In this document: piece after piece, positions 1-7,666 of the stretch
Layout of the letters: each line of letters begins with the position of its first letter
Position numbering within the stretch: position 1 is the first letter of the stretch
NCBI GenBank assembly: GCA_020722245.1
Contig: DYLE01000012.1
Coordinates: forward strand, 1-23,141
Source of the DNA: Desulfonema limicola
GTDB taxonomy: Bacteria; Desulfobacterota; Desulfobacteria; Desulfobacterales; Desulfosalsimonadaceae
Direction of reading: 5' to 3'
Length of the DNA stretch: 23,141 bases
Translations under genes and position numbers: made by a program
Notes under the pieces: model-generated
Seen by the model: the letters and a program-made list of their open reading frames with translations, nothing else
The model's database searches: none
Told to the model about the DNA's origin: nothing

Positions 1-53
1 GCAGTGCGTTGGTACCATTGGGCGAGCTTGTTTTTACTGACGGCTTCCACCAT
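1..53 (-). CDS. Possible 5' end of the IS transposase gene (partial)
   Basis: An open frame starts with ATG at 53-51 on the minus strand and leaves the window after 17 codons (MVEAVSKNKLAQWYQRT). It begins about 50 bases inside the element end, where an IS21 istA gene would be expected. A purine-rich AGGA lies immediately before the ATG, closer than usual, so a GTG at 50-48 is also possible. Too little is visible to identify a domain; the istA suggestion rests on position only. Confidence 0.3.
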   Translation of the reverse strand, partial: MVEAVSKNKLAQWYQRT

Positions 54-104
54 TCCTGATATTTTTGGAATGCCAAAAAGTGACATTTTCACATTGCGGT
101 AACA
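1..104 (-). mobile_element. End of an IS21-like insertion element (runs off the left edge)
   Basis: Read on the minus strand, the element starts at 104 with TGTTACCGCAATGTGAAAA and then TGTCAC. The same 27-base unit (78-104) matches the terminal repeat at 17215-17241 at 20 of 27 positions, so the two are ends of related elements. Ends that begin with TG and carry repeated 20-30 bp subterminal units are typical of the IS21 family; the family call is inferred. The rest lies outside the window. The boundary is 65 bases downstream of the rng stop codon, so this insertion sits directly behind rng. Confidence 0.5.
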
Positions 105-169
105 GCTCGAAACTGTTTCGACATCAACCTGTCCAAGCGCAATTCATAGGATTTCCCCATAGGGGTGCG

Positions 170-1738
170 TCACGGTTGAAACATCTCCACAACGTTGAAC
201 TCTTCAAGGTGATACTCAGGCACCGGATAGATCACCACCTGACGTTGCAAAAATTTTTCAAGGGAGACGATAATATCATGTCTCCCACCCAGCAGAAGAT
301 CCGCGATTTGAGGGTTTACGCGAAGGCTTATCCGCTCCCCCCGGACATCATGGCAGAGCCGGATCACCTCACGGTAAATATTGTTGCAGATGCTCTGTTT
401 TGAGAGCAAAACCCCTTCTCCGTCGCAATAAAAACAAGGCTCGCACAGCATACGGTTTAATGACTTGACCACCCGCTTTCGGGTCATCTGAATCAGGCCC
501 ATATCGGACATGGGAAGGACATGGGTCTTGGCCTTGTCCTTTTTTAACGCCTCAACCAAAGAATTATACACCTTTTCCTGGTTGGACTTTCTCTCCATAT
601 CAATAAAATCGATAATGATAATCCCGCCCAGGTTCCGAAGCCTGATCTGGTAAGCGATCTCCTTGACCGCTTCCAGGTTGGTTTTTAACACCGTCTCCTC
701 AAAGTTATGGGTTCCCACGTACCTTCCCGTGTTGACGTCGATGGCGACAAGCGCCTCGGTATTTTCAATAATGATGTACCCACCGCACTTCAGCCAGACC
801 TTTTTCTTTAAGGCGCGGCCGATATCGACCTCCAGGTTATAGGCGTCGAAGATCGGCTCGGTGCCTGAATACAGGGAGACCGACCCCTTGAGCCTGGGGC
901 TGAATTTTTCGACAAAATCCAGAACCGAGGCATAGAGCGTCCTGGAATCGATGGTCACCTTGTCCGCTTCATGGGCCAGCAGGTCCCGCACGCTTCTTAG
1001 GGTCACGGTCAGCTCCTCGTGTAAAAGCGAAGGGGCGGCCGCAGACTGGAACCTTTTTTGAATATCAAACCACAGGTTGGTCAAAAATTCCATTTCCTTG
1101 ATCAGGGTCGCTTCGGAAACCCCCTCTCCAGCGGTGCGGACAATGTAGCCGAAACCCTCGGCGCGAAGCGACATCACCAGTTCTTTCAGCCGCATCCGTT
1201 CAGCCTCATCCACGATGCGCCTTGAAATCCCGATATGATCCACGGTGGGCATCAAAACCAGATACCGGCCCGGAATGGAAATAAAGGAGGTCAGCCGGGC
1301 GCCCTTGCTCCCTATGGGGGAACGGGCCACCTGCACCAGAATATCCTGTCCGTCCCGAAGCAGTTCCTCAATGGAAATATCCGGCGCCGCGCCGGCCACA
1401 ACGGTGTCCCCGGCCTCAAAGCCCTCGGTTTTATCTTCAGGCGTGCCGTCTTGTTCCTCCTCGATGGAATCGTTTGAGAGATAGACCCGCTCAAAGTTTC
1501 CGTTTTTCCTTCCATTCATGACATCATCCACGTAAATAAACGCGGCCTGGTTCAGCCCGATATCGACAAAAGCCGCCTGCATTCCCGGAAGCACCCGCTG
1601 AACGCGCCCCTTGTAAATATTGCCGGTAATGTTCGTCTCGTCTCTTCGATCCACGTAAAGCTCAACGATGGTGCCGTCCTCCAGAAGAGCCACCCGGATT
1701 TCCGGGCCTATGGCATTGATTACCAGCTCCTTTGACAT
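170..1738 (-). CDS. rng: Ribonuclease G (RNase E/G family endoribonuclease)
   Basis: Single-strand-specific endoribonuclease for rRNA 5' end maturation and mRNA turnover in the cytoplasm. It has 522 residues, slightly longer than E. coli RNase G (about 490). An S1-type RNA-binding domain begins near residue 35 (ITGNIYKGRVQRVLPGMQAAF). It is interrupted by a variable acidic stretch at about 72-120, which accounts for the extra length. The two metal-binding aspartates of the DNase I-like subdomain are visible as D334 (VAIDVNTG) and D377 (IIIIDFIDME). Their spacing of 43 is the same as in RNase E. The Zn-link motif is C435-F-Y-C438 followed by DGEG. It is last in an operon with the radical-SAM gene 59 bases upstream, an order common in many bacteria. 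rplU/rpmA, often found behind rng, are absent from the 170 bases remaining, where an IS end lies instead. Confidence 0.96.
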   Translation of the reverse strand: MSKELVINAIGPEIRVALLEDGTIVELYVDRRDETNITGNIYKGRVQRVLPGMQAAFVDIGLNQAAFIYVDDVMNGRKNGNFERVYLSNDSIEEEQDGTPEDKTEGFEAGDTVVAGAAPDISIEELLRDGQDILVQVARSPIGSKGARLTSFISIPGRYLVLMPTVDHIGISRRIVDEAERMRLKELVMSLRAEGFGYIVRTAGEGVSEATLIKEMEFLTNLWFDIQKRFQSAAAPSLLHEELTVTLRSVRDLLAHEADKVTIDSRTLYASVLDFVEKFSPRLKGSVSLYSGTEPIFDAYNLEVDIGRALKKKVWLKCGGYIIIENTEALVAIDVNTGRYVGTHNFEETVLKTNLEAVKEIAYQIRLRNLGGIIIIDFIDMERKSNQEKVYNSLVEALKKDKAKTHVLPMSDMGLIQMTRKRVVKSLNRMLCEPCFYCDGEGVLLSKQSICNNIYREVIRLCHDVRGERISLRVNPQIADLLLGGRHDIIVSLEKFLQRQVVIYPVPEYHLEEFNVVEMFQP

Positions 1739-1797
1739 AAAAACCAGCCTTTATTATTTCAGGATAATGGGTGGATACCTAACCGGCCCGCCTCTTT

Positions 1798-4332
1798 TCA
1801 CGGCAAAACAGCCGGGGCCTCTTTTTCAATGGTTTTAACGATGACCGCCTGTCGAATACAACCCTCCGAAAGATGAAATATTTCGGAGGCCACCTCAGCA
1901 GGCCGAAGCCCCTGTCCGTTTGCAGGGTTAAGCCGCATCCACAGCCTGTTCTCGGTTTGCAGGGTTATACCGGATACCGCTTTTTTCAGATCGATCCGCC
2001 GGGTTCCCCCCTTATGCCGCTCTTGATGAAAAATCCATTCGGAGGCATTTAAAAACGCATCAAGCCGAAGCGGATCAAACGCGCCGTCTGACAGCATCAC
2101 GGTGTAGGCGACCCCATTCGAAGCGCGGAAGCCAGGATCGGATGCCGCCAATGCGCATTGTAACACAAAAAGCCCGTCGGGCAGCCCGGCGTTTAAGTCT
2201 GCGGCCATTTGGACCAGATCGACCCTTCCCATGACCGTCATATAAAAAGACTCCCGCTGGCTTTCCATGCCCACAGGAAGCGGGTCATGAAAAGAGATCT
2301 TCGGCTTTGGGTGAAACCCTTCCGTGAACCTTATCGGTATGCCCGCCCGCCGAATGGCCCGAAAAAAAATATTCACCAGCTCAAGGTGCCCGAAAAACCT
2401 CGCCGGGCCGGATTTGGCGTATATCACCTCAACACGAATATTTACAGGCTCTGTTTCGGCGCGACTGCCCGCCAAAACAGAAGGTGAAGATTCCATATCG
2501 GGCGCGTAGGTTCTGGGCATAATAGTTTTAAAATCACAGGCCCCGCACCCCTGGCACTCCCCGGTCCGGCAATCACCGGTCTGGTCTTCGGTCATGGCCT
2601 TGTCGTATTCGGATAGTAAATACGTCTTTGATACCCGCACATCAATATGCTCCCAGGGCAAGGGTTCCTCAAGCCGCCTTTTGCGGGTGGTGTAAAAATC
2701 AGGATCAATGCCGGCATCCGCAAAGGCGGCCTCCCATAGGTCGTAGCGGAACATATCCGTCCAGCCGTCAAACCGGCAGCCCTTGGCGTAGGCGATCTCA
2801 AGCAGATAAGACAGCCGCCGATCGCCCCGGGCCCAGAGCCCCTCCAGAAGGCTGGCTTCGGGTTTCTGCCACTTAAACTGAACCCCGGGGATTTTCAGGC
2901 GGCTGCGCAGGCCGAAAAGCTTCTCGCTTGATTCGAGAAGAGAGATCTGGGACGCCCACTGAAAGGGCACATGCGGCTTGGGAATAAAGGTGGCGACGCT
3001 GACATTTATAGACGGAGGCCTTTTGCCCCTGGACCGGACCCGCCGGATCCTTTCCACCAGATCGACAATGGCAAGAATGTCCTCGTCGGTTTCTGTGGGA
3101 AGACCGATCATGAAATAAAGCTTGATGAGTGTCCACCCTAAAGCAAAGGCATGGGTGACGGTATCGATCACCTCTTTTTCGGACAGGGTCTTGTTGATCA
3201 CCCTCCTTAACCGCTCGCTTCCAGCCTCAGGTGCGATGGTAAAACCGGTTTTGCGCACTTGCCGGATCAGTTCCATCAGATGAGGGCTCAGGGTGCCGGC
3301 TCGAAAGGAGGGGAGGGAGATTGAAAGGTGTTTATCCGCATATTGACCCATCAGCTGCTGCATGAGCGGGGTCAGGCATCCGTAATCCCCGGTGCTCAGA
3401 GAAAGCAGTGAAACCTCATCGTATCCGGTGGCCGACAGGGATCGGTCAACCAGGGAAAGCAGGTTTTGCAAAGACCGCTCCCGGACCGGGCGGTAAATCA
3501 TTCCGGCCTGGCAAAACCGGCATCCTCGAGTGCAGCCCCGGGCCACCTCAAGCCGAAGCCGGTCATGAACCGGTTTGCCGTAAGGAACCACCGGGGCGTC
3601 CGGAAAAAGCGCTGCGTCCAGATCCGGCTCAATCCTCCGGGCCACTCGAGCATAACCGGGCATTATGGGTCTAACCGTCTGAAATCCTGATGCATCATAC
3701 CGTGGCTCAAAAAAGCAGGGAATATACACGCCTGCGATCTTTGCCCAGGATTTTAACAGCTCGGCCTTGTCCCGGCTTCCCCCCTCTTTCCAGGCCATCC
3801 AGGTCCGGGCCATTTCAATAACGGCGGTTTCTCCGTCGCCCACCAGCATGGCGTCAAAAAAATCAGCCACCGGCTCCGGGTTGACCGTGCATGGGCCTCC
3901 GGCGATCACCAGCGGCAAAGCGGCGTCCCGAGCAGCGGCGCGAAACGGAATGCCGGCAAGCTCCAGCATCATCAGGACGTTGGAGTAATTGAGCTCATAA
4001 AGTAGGCTAAACCCGATGATATCAAACCGGGACAGGGGACTTGCGCTCTCCAGGGAGGATAAGGGAACCCCGGCCCCCTTCATTTGCGCCGCCATATCCA
4101 GGCCCGGAGCAAACACCCGTTCCGCCAAGATATCCGGATCCTTGTTTAAAATATGATAGAGGATCTGCATGCCCAGGTGAGACATGCCGATATCATAGAG
4201 ATCCGGAAAGGCCAGGGCGATTTTAAGCCGAACCGCGCCCGGGTCCTTGTGAATGGCATTGACCTCGTTTCCCAGATAGCGGCTGGGTTTTTCCACCAGG
4301 GGCAGAATATCCTTTAATAACACCTCTTGCAT
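1798..4332 (-). CDS. Fused radical SAM protein (TIGR03960-like) with C-terminal TIGR03936/DUF2344 domain
   Basis: 844 residues; exact reaction unknown. Residues 1 to about 240 form a B12-binding-like domain. The radical-SAM core starts at C267-TRG-C271-RF-C274, the CxxxCxxC ligand set of a 4Fe-4S cluster that cleaves S-adenosylmethionine. Downstream core features include a GxxTIAPEAGSERLR stretch (about 363-377) and a KLYFMIGLPTE stretch (about 404-414). A second cysteine cluster, C588, C593, C596 and C599, could bind another Fe-S centre. Residues from about 632 form the DUF2344 domain (RVEVIYAKSGPARFFGHLEL). In many bacteria this domain is a separate gene beside the radical-SAM gene and rng; here the two are one polypeptide. 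The gene starts 14 bases after the crotonase stop and ends 59 bases before rng, which argues for cotranscription. The link to rng suggests an RNA- or translation-related role, but that is inference. Confidence 0.9.
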   Translation of the reverse strand: MQEVLLKDILPLVEKPSRYLGNEVNAIHKDPGAVRLKIALAFPDLYDIGMSHLGMQILYHILNKDPDILAERVFAPGLDMAAQMKGAGVPLSSLESASPLSRFDIIGFSLLYELNYSNVLMMLELAGIPFRAAARDAALPLVIAGGPCTVNPEPVADFFDAMLVGDGETAVIEMARTWMAWKEGGSRDKAELLKSWAKIAGVYIPCFFEPRYDASGFQTVRPIMPGYARVARRIEPDLDAALFPDAPVVPYGKPVHDRLRLEVARGCTRGCRFCQAGMIYRPVRERSLQNLLSLVDRSLSATGYDEVSLLSLSTGDYGCLTPLMQQLMGQYADKHLSISLPSFRAGTLSPHLMELIRQVRKTGFTIAPEAGSERLRRVINKTLSEKEVIDTVTHAFALGWTLIKLYFMIGLPTETDEDILAIVDLVERIRRVRSRGKRPPSINVSVATFIPKPHVPFQWASQISLLESSEKLFGLRSRLKIPGVQFKWQKPEASLLEGLWARGDRRLSYLLEIAYAKGCRFDGWTDMFRYDLWEAAFADAGIDPDFYTTRKRRLEEPLPWEHIDVRVSKTYLLSEYDKAMTEDQTGDCRTGECQGCGACDFKTIMPRTYAPDMESSPSVLAGSRAETEPVNIRVEVIYAKSGPARFFGHLELVNIFFRAIRRAGIPIRFTEGFHPKPKISFHDPLPVGMESQRESFYMTVMGRVDLVQMAADLNAGLPDGLFVLQCALAASDPGFRASNGVAYTVMLSDGAFDPLRLDAFLNASEWIFHQERHKGGTRRIDLKKAVSGITLQTENRLWMRLNPANGQGLRPAEVASEIFHLSEGCIRQAVIVKTIEKEAPAVLP

Positions 4333-4346
4333 CGCAGCCGCCCGAT

Positions 4347-5108
4347 CTACTGCATGCTGGCATGGACAAACTCCAGGGCCTGACGCACATCATCCTTGAA
4401 AAAACAGCTCATCCCTTCCTGCCAGTTTTCCTCTTTTAATTTTTTTCTGATCCGGCGAACCGTATCCATCCGCATCAGCCTTTTCATCTGAATAAACGGA
4501 CGGTTGGGCGTATCGATCCAAAGACGGATCACCTGTTTGGCCCGTTCGATCAGCCGGTCCTCTTCCACCACCTCATCGATCAGCTTCAGCTCTTTGGCCT
4601 TATACACATCGACCATTTCCGCAAAAAACATCACATCCCGAAACTTGAGACTGGAATCAAAGCCGAAGCGCATCACCTCATCCTGGGCCAAAGTCAGGGG
4701 CAGCCCGATCTTGATCTCGGTCATTCCGATCTTGATCTTCGGATGATCCTTGGCAATTCTGTAGTCCGCGGCCATGGAGTAAATCAGGCCACCGGCTGCG
4801 GCATGCCCGTTAATCGCGGCAACCACCGGTTTGCTGCAGGCAAACAAAGAGACCAGCACATCCTCTTCCATCTCAAAAAATTCGCAGGCCTCTTTCTGAT
4901 CCTTAAAGCCGGTGAAAATCGGCAGATCAAACCCGCTTGAAAAAAACCGCCCGGACCCGGTAAGAATAATCCCTTTGGGCAACGGGTTGTTATCCGCTTC
5001 ATGGACAATTTCTTTTAAACGCAAAAGCATCTCCCGGGTTAACGGGTTTGTTTTTCCGTTGACAAGCTTTACAATCCTGATGTCGTCTTGAATACACTCC
5101 TCCAGCAT
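4347..5108 (-). CDS. Crotonase-family protein (enoyl-CoA hydratase/isomerase superfamily)
   Basis: 253 residues, a normal length for a crotonase. The oxyanion-hole elements are visible: FSSGFD at 56-61 and NGHAAAGG at 100-107. Aligned by eye with rat mitochondrial enoyl-CoA hydratase, the second catalytic glutamate (E164) corresponds to E131 in MTEIKIGLP. The position of the first (E144 in GGGCE) is I109. Hydratases need both; single-glutamate members include delta3,delta2-enoyl-CoA isomerases, so an isomerase or another acyl-CoA reaction is more likely than plain hydration. The usual PGxGGTQ segment is also replaced by LPLTLAQ. The start is well supported: an AGGAG lies eight bases upstream. 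It is first in the operon with the radical-SAM gene and rng and has no obvious functional tie to them. The substrate is unknown. Confidence 0.88.
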   Translation of the reverse strand: MLEECIQDDIRIVKLVNGKTNPLTREMLLRLKEIVHEADNNPLPKGIILTGSGRFFSSGFDLPIFTGFKDQKEACEFFEMEEDVLVSLFACSKPVVAAINGHAAAGGLIYSMAADYRIAKDHPKIKIGMTEIKIGLPLTLAQDEVMRFGFDSSLKFRDVMFFAEMVDVYKAKELKLIDEVVEEDRLIERAKQVIRLWIDTPNRPFIQMKRLMRMDTVRRIRKKLKEENWQEGMSCFFKDDVRQALEFVHASMQ

Positions 5109-5363
5109 GGTTTTCTCCTGTAGATTCCGCCTTATGATTTCCTGGTTATTTACCCAACATCCTTCCTCAGCCTGTCGCCTAGCCTATGTAAAATCCGGCA
5201 ACCCTGTCAAGCAGGAATGCGGGCTCAATAATTTCAAAAAGCTTCGATTTGAACGGGCTTTTAAATTATTTAAAAATAGGATATGGTACGCCAACATCAA
5301 CGCATTAAGCAACCATGCGTCTTGGGACGAATACCCATTGAATTGAAGCAGGAGCGTCACACC

Positions 5364-6587
5364 ATGATTCGAATCAACGAACACTACCTGAAACTTCAGG
5401 CCTCCTATCTTTTTTCGGGCATCGCAGCCCGGGTGAATGAATACCAGAAAAACCATCCGGACCGGGAGATCATAAAGCTCGGGATCGGGGATGCCACCCG
5501 GGCGCTTCCTATGGCCTGCATCAAAGCGCTTCACCGGGCCGTGGATGAGCTGGCCGACGACGCCACCTTTAGGGGGTACGGCCCGGAACAGGGGTATCTG
5601 TTTCTAAGACAGGCGATCGCCCAAAACGATTTTCAGGCCCGGGGGGCCGATATTTCTCCGGAGGAAATCTTTGTGAGCGACGGGGCCAAATGCGACACCG
5701 GCAACTTTCAGGAAATCCTGGCCCAGGAGATAACGGTGGCGGTGCCTGACCCGGTCTATCCGGTTTACGTGGATACCAATGTGATGGCCGGACGAACCGG
5801 AGGGCTTGAGAACGGCCGGTATCAAAACATCATCTACCTGGAATGCACCCAGGCCAACCACTTCAGTCCAGAGATTCCGGACCGGCCCGTAGACCTGGTT
5901 TACCTGTGCTTTCCCAATAACCCCACCGGCGCCACCATTACCGCAGACGCCCTCACCGAATGGGTGAATTATGCCCGAAAAAACAAAGCCTTGATCCTGT
6001 TCGACGCGGCATACGAGGCCTTTATTCAGGATGAAACGATTCCCCATTCGATCTACGAAATAGACGGAGCGAAAGAGGTTGCGGTGGAATTTAGAAGCTT
6101 TTCCAAAACCGCCGGGTTTACCGGAACCCGCTGCGCCTTTACCGTGGTTCCCAGAAAATGCCGGGCCTATGACAAGACCGGAAGCCCCCATGAGCTGCAT
6201 TCCCTATGGAGCCGCAGGCATTCCACCAAGTTCAACGGGGTGTCCTACCCCATCCAGCGCGCGGCCGAGGCGGTTTACAGCGACGAGGGAAAACGCCAGG
6301 TCAAGGATATTATCAGGTTCTACTTAAAAAACGCCGAACGGATTCGTCAGGGAATGGAACAGCTGGGGTTTTCCCCTGTGGGCGGAATCAACTCCCCCTA
6401 CATCTGGGTGGATACTCAAATGGACTCCTGGGAATTTTTTAAGTTTCTGCTTGAAAAGGCCGGGGTGGTCTGCACCCCGGGCGCCGGGTTTGGGGCCTGC
6501 GGACAGAGGTATGTGCGGTTTTCCGCCTTTAACACCTATGAAAACACTGAAAAAGCCATGGCCCGGATTAAAGAGGCTCTAAAATAA
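5364..6587 (+). CDS. dapL: LL-diaminopimelate aminotransferase
   Basis: PLP-dependent class I/II aminotransferase that converts tetrahydrodipicolinate directly to LL-2,6-diaminopimelate with glutamate as amino donor (EC 2.6.1.83). It bypasses the succinylase and acetylase branches of lysine and peptidoglycan precursor synthesis. The product has 407 residues, matching the family (about 410). The N-terminus MIRINEHYLKLQASYLFSGI is characteristic of DapL, as are IKLGIGDATRALP, YPVYVDTNVMAGRTG and CFPNNPTGA. The PLP-binding lysine is K248 in RSFSKTAGFTGTR. The frame is open 27 codons further upstream, but the ATG at 5364 is preferred because GCAGGAG stands about ten bases before it and family homology starts there. 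It is divergent from the crotonase operon across a 255-base intergenic region. Confidence 0.96.
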   Translation: MIRINEHYLKLQASYLFSGIAARVNEYQKNHPDREIIKLGIGDATRALPMACIKALHRAVDELADDATFRGYGPEQGYLFLRQAIAQNDFQARGADISPEEIFVSDGAKCDTGNFQEILAQEITVAVPDPVYPVYVDTNVMAGRTGGLENGRYQNIIYLECTQANHFSPEIPDRPVDLVYLCFPNNPTGATITADALTEWVNYARKNKALILFDAAYEAFIQDETIPHSIYEIDGAKEVAVEFRSFSKTAGFTGTRCAFTVVPRKCRAYDKTGSPHELHSLWSRRHSTKFNGVSYPIQRAAEAVYSDEGKRQVKDIIRFYLKNAERIRQGMEQLGFSPVGGINSPYIWVDTQMDSWEFFKFLLEKAGVVCTPGAGFGACGQRYVRFSAFNTYENTEKAMARIKEALK

Positions 6588-6630
6588 AAAATGAATTGAA
6601 CAGGGCGCAGTTGGCTGCACAAAGAAATCA

Positions 6631-6697
6631 TTGACAGCCTAACCAAAAAATGTAATCATAACATCAAAAACGATAACATGACTATAAGGTGAATACC
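6631..6697 (+). promoter_or_regulatory. Probable promoter/operator of the toxin-antitoxin operon
   Basis: A perfect -35 hexamer TTGACA lies at 6631-6636. The -10 is less clear: TAATCA at 6653-6658 gives a 16-base spacer. The heptamer ATAACAT occurs twice, at 6658-6664 and 6673-6679, 15 bases apart. Such paired repeats over the start region would suit a ribbon-helix-helix antitoxin acting as autorepressor. The operator reading is an inference. Confidence 0.4.
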
Positions 6698-6943
6698 ATG
6701 GTTCGCACTCAAATTCAACTAACCAAGGATCAAGCCCGAAGATTAAAGGACCTGGCCGTCTCAACCAATGAATCTGTTGCCTCTCTAATCCGCCTTGCGG
6801 TTGACCGATTTCTGGCAACCGGCAAACCGAATCGCGCATCACAATACCGGCAGGCTCTTTCTGTGGTCGGGTCATATGAAACAGAGCAGCCCGATATATC
6901 CGTCGAACATGATCGATACCTTGATAAGGCATTTGAATCATGA
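6698..6943 (+). CDS. Ribbon-helix-helix antitoxin (VapB-type)
   Basis: 81-residue antitoxin expected to neutralise the PIN-domain toxin encoded next and to repress its own operon. The N-terminal part (VRTQIQLTKDQARRLKDLAV, then SVASLIRLAVDRFL) has the beta-strand plus two-helix pattern of a CopG/RHH DNA-binding domain. The tail (SYETEQPDISVEHDRYLDKAFES) is polar and would bind the toxin. A GTG three codons upstream (6689) is in frame. The ATG at 6698 fits better because AAGGTG (6686-6691) then lies six bases before it. Its stop overlaps the toxin start as ATGA, the usual sign of translational coupling in such pairs. Confidence 0.82.
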   Translation: MVRTQIQLTKDQARRLKDLAVSTNESVASLIRLAVDRFLATGKPNRASQYRQALSVVGSYETEQPDISVEHDRYLDKAFES

Positions 6944-7341
6944 ATATTTTTGCCGACACCTCAGGACTTTTTGCCCTGATGGTGAAAAACGATTTCATGC
7001 ATACCAGAGCCAGGGAAAATTTTACCTACTTTGCGGAAAACAACGTTCAACTGGTGACCAGTTCCTTTGTCCTTGTTGAAACCACGGCGCTTTTGCAAAG
7101 CCGTATCGGACTATCGCCGGTGAATGATTTTAATTCAAAAATCTTTCCCCTGCTTGAAATTGTCTGGGTGGATGACCAATGGTACGCAAAGGCCGTGCAG
7201 CGCCTTACTGCTCAAAATAAACGAAGTATCAGCCTCGTGGATGCTCTAAGTTTTGAAATCATGGAAGCACTTCAGATCGAATGCGCTTTTGCCTTTGACA
7301 GGCATTTTGAGGAAAACGGCTTCACCCTGGCCGCTTTTTAA
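6940..7341 (+). CDS. vapC: PIN-domain toxin (VapC-like ribonuclease)
   Basis: 133-residue PIN-domain endoribonuclease, the usual VapC size. The conserved acidic residues of the metal centre are visible: D6 in FADTSGL, E47 in VLVETTA, D101 in SLVDALS and D120 in FAFDRHF. VapC toxins cleave tRNA or rRNA when the antitoxin is degraded; the target here cannot be told from sequence. The reading frame is intact with all catalytic positions, so the toxin is probably functional. It overlaps the antitoxin by four bases and ends 325 bases before the TonB-dependent receptor, with no clear terminator directly after its stop. Confidence 0.88.
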   Translation: MNIFADTSGLFALMVKNDFMHTRARENFTYFAENNVQLVTSSFVLVETTALLQSRIGLSPVNDFNSKIFPLLEIVWVDDQWYAKAVQRLTAQNKRSISLVDALSFEIMEALQIECAFAFDRHFEENGFTLAAF

Positions 7342-7397
7342 CAGCAGGGGAAAGCGGGGTAAGAGCATTCCTTCAGTAAAGCCCGGCATAAAATTTT

Positions 7398-7426
7398 TTG
7401 CTTGACACTCAAAAGCTTATTATGCT
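7398..7426 (+). promoter_or_regulatory. Candidate promoter for the receptor leader
   Basis: TTGACA at 7402-7407 is a perfect -35, but no good -10 lies 16-18 bases away. TATGCT at 7421-7426 is 17 bases from the weaker TTGCTT at 7398-7403. Either pairing would start a transcript near 7433, upstream of the terminator at 7495-7546. Assignment is tentative. Confidence 0.35.
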
Positions 7427-7494
7427 AACTGATGACATCCTAATGTGCAGCATGCAGTTGCACCCCTTTTAAAGCAGTCGGTTTCATAATAAAA

Positions 7495-7546
7495 GCCAGG
7501 AAGGCTTTGTGCGGATTTGTCCGCACAGGCTTGCCCGGCTTTTTTT
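7495..7546 (+). terminator. Intrinsic terminator or attenuator in the receptor leader
   Basis: A perfect 8-bp stem TGTGCGGA (7508-7515) / TCCGCACA (7520-7527) closes a TTTG loop. The stem continues imperfectly outward through GG/CC and GCC (7495-7497) / GGC (7537-7539). Seven T residues follow directly (7540-7546). This is a canonical Rho-independent terminator layout. It lies 120 bases before the receptor start, so it either ends a short leader RNA or read-through from vapBC, or acts as an attenuator. Confidence 0.72.
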
Positions 7547-7559
7547 GTTTTATGGAGAT

Positions 7560-7613
7560 GATCATACTGCCGTGACACCCAACACCTCCTCGAAGGATGA
7601 GACGCGGATGATC
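7560..7613 (+). promoter_or_regulatory. Foldable 54-nt leader domain, possible aptamer
   Basis: Pairing found by eye: GATCAT (7560-7565) with ATGATC (7608-7613), 6 bp. Then a 4-base bulge ACTG, followed by CCGTG (7570-7574) with CGCGG (7603-7607), 5 bp with one G-U. Next comes an asymmetric internal loop, and an apical TCCT/AGGA stem (7587-7590 / 7594-7597) with a CGA loop. The domain is self-contained and lies just before the receptor gene. It contains the anti-Shine-Dalgarno segment described separately, so its fold competes with SD pairing. I do not recognise a known riboswitch class in it. Confidence 0.42.
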
Positions 7614-7665
7614 TACAAAACAAAACGAAAAGTTGAATAAAAATTAATGATTGATGGAGGTGTTG
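7580..7665 (+). promoter_or_regulatory. Anti-Shine-Dalgarno helix covering the receptor ribosome binding site
   Basis: CAACACCTCC at 7580-7589 is an exact 10-base complement of GGAGGTGTTG at 7656-7665. The latter is the Shine-Dalgarno sequence of the receptor gene plus the bases up to one before its ATG at 7667. If formed, this helix would block ribosome loading. The pairing is visible directly; regulation through it is inferred. Confidence 0.55.
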
Positions 7666-7666
7666 A

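Noticed and set aside
107..121. Inverted repeat TCGAAACTGTTTCGA as a terminator for rng
   Set aside because: Only a 6-bp AT-rich stem with a 3-base loop and no T-run on either strand.
65..403. 112-codon open frame on the plus strand
   Set aside because: It lies mostly antisense to the rng 3' end and begins inside the IS terminal repeat; no recognisable domain or ribosome site.
5604..6200. 198-codon frame antisense to dapL
   Set aside because: Shadow of a GC-rich coding region; composition is glycine/valine/arginine-rich without any known motif, and dapL is unambiguous on the other strand.
7342..7666. Cobalamin riboswitch upstream of the TonB receptor
   Set aside because: The B12 box and the conserved core of that riboswitch are not visible. 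A GCCGTGACA word at 7569-7577 reminded me of the molybdenum cofactor motif, but I could not confirm the rest of its core, so no class is assigned.
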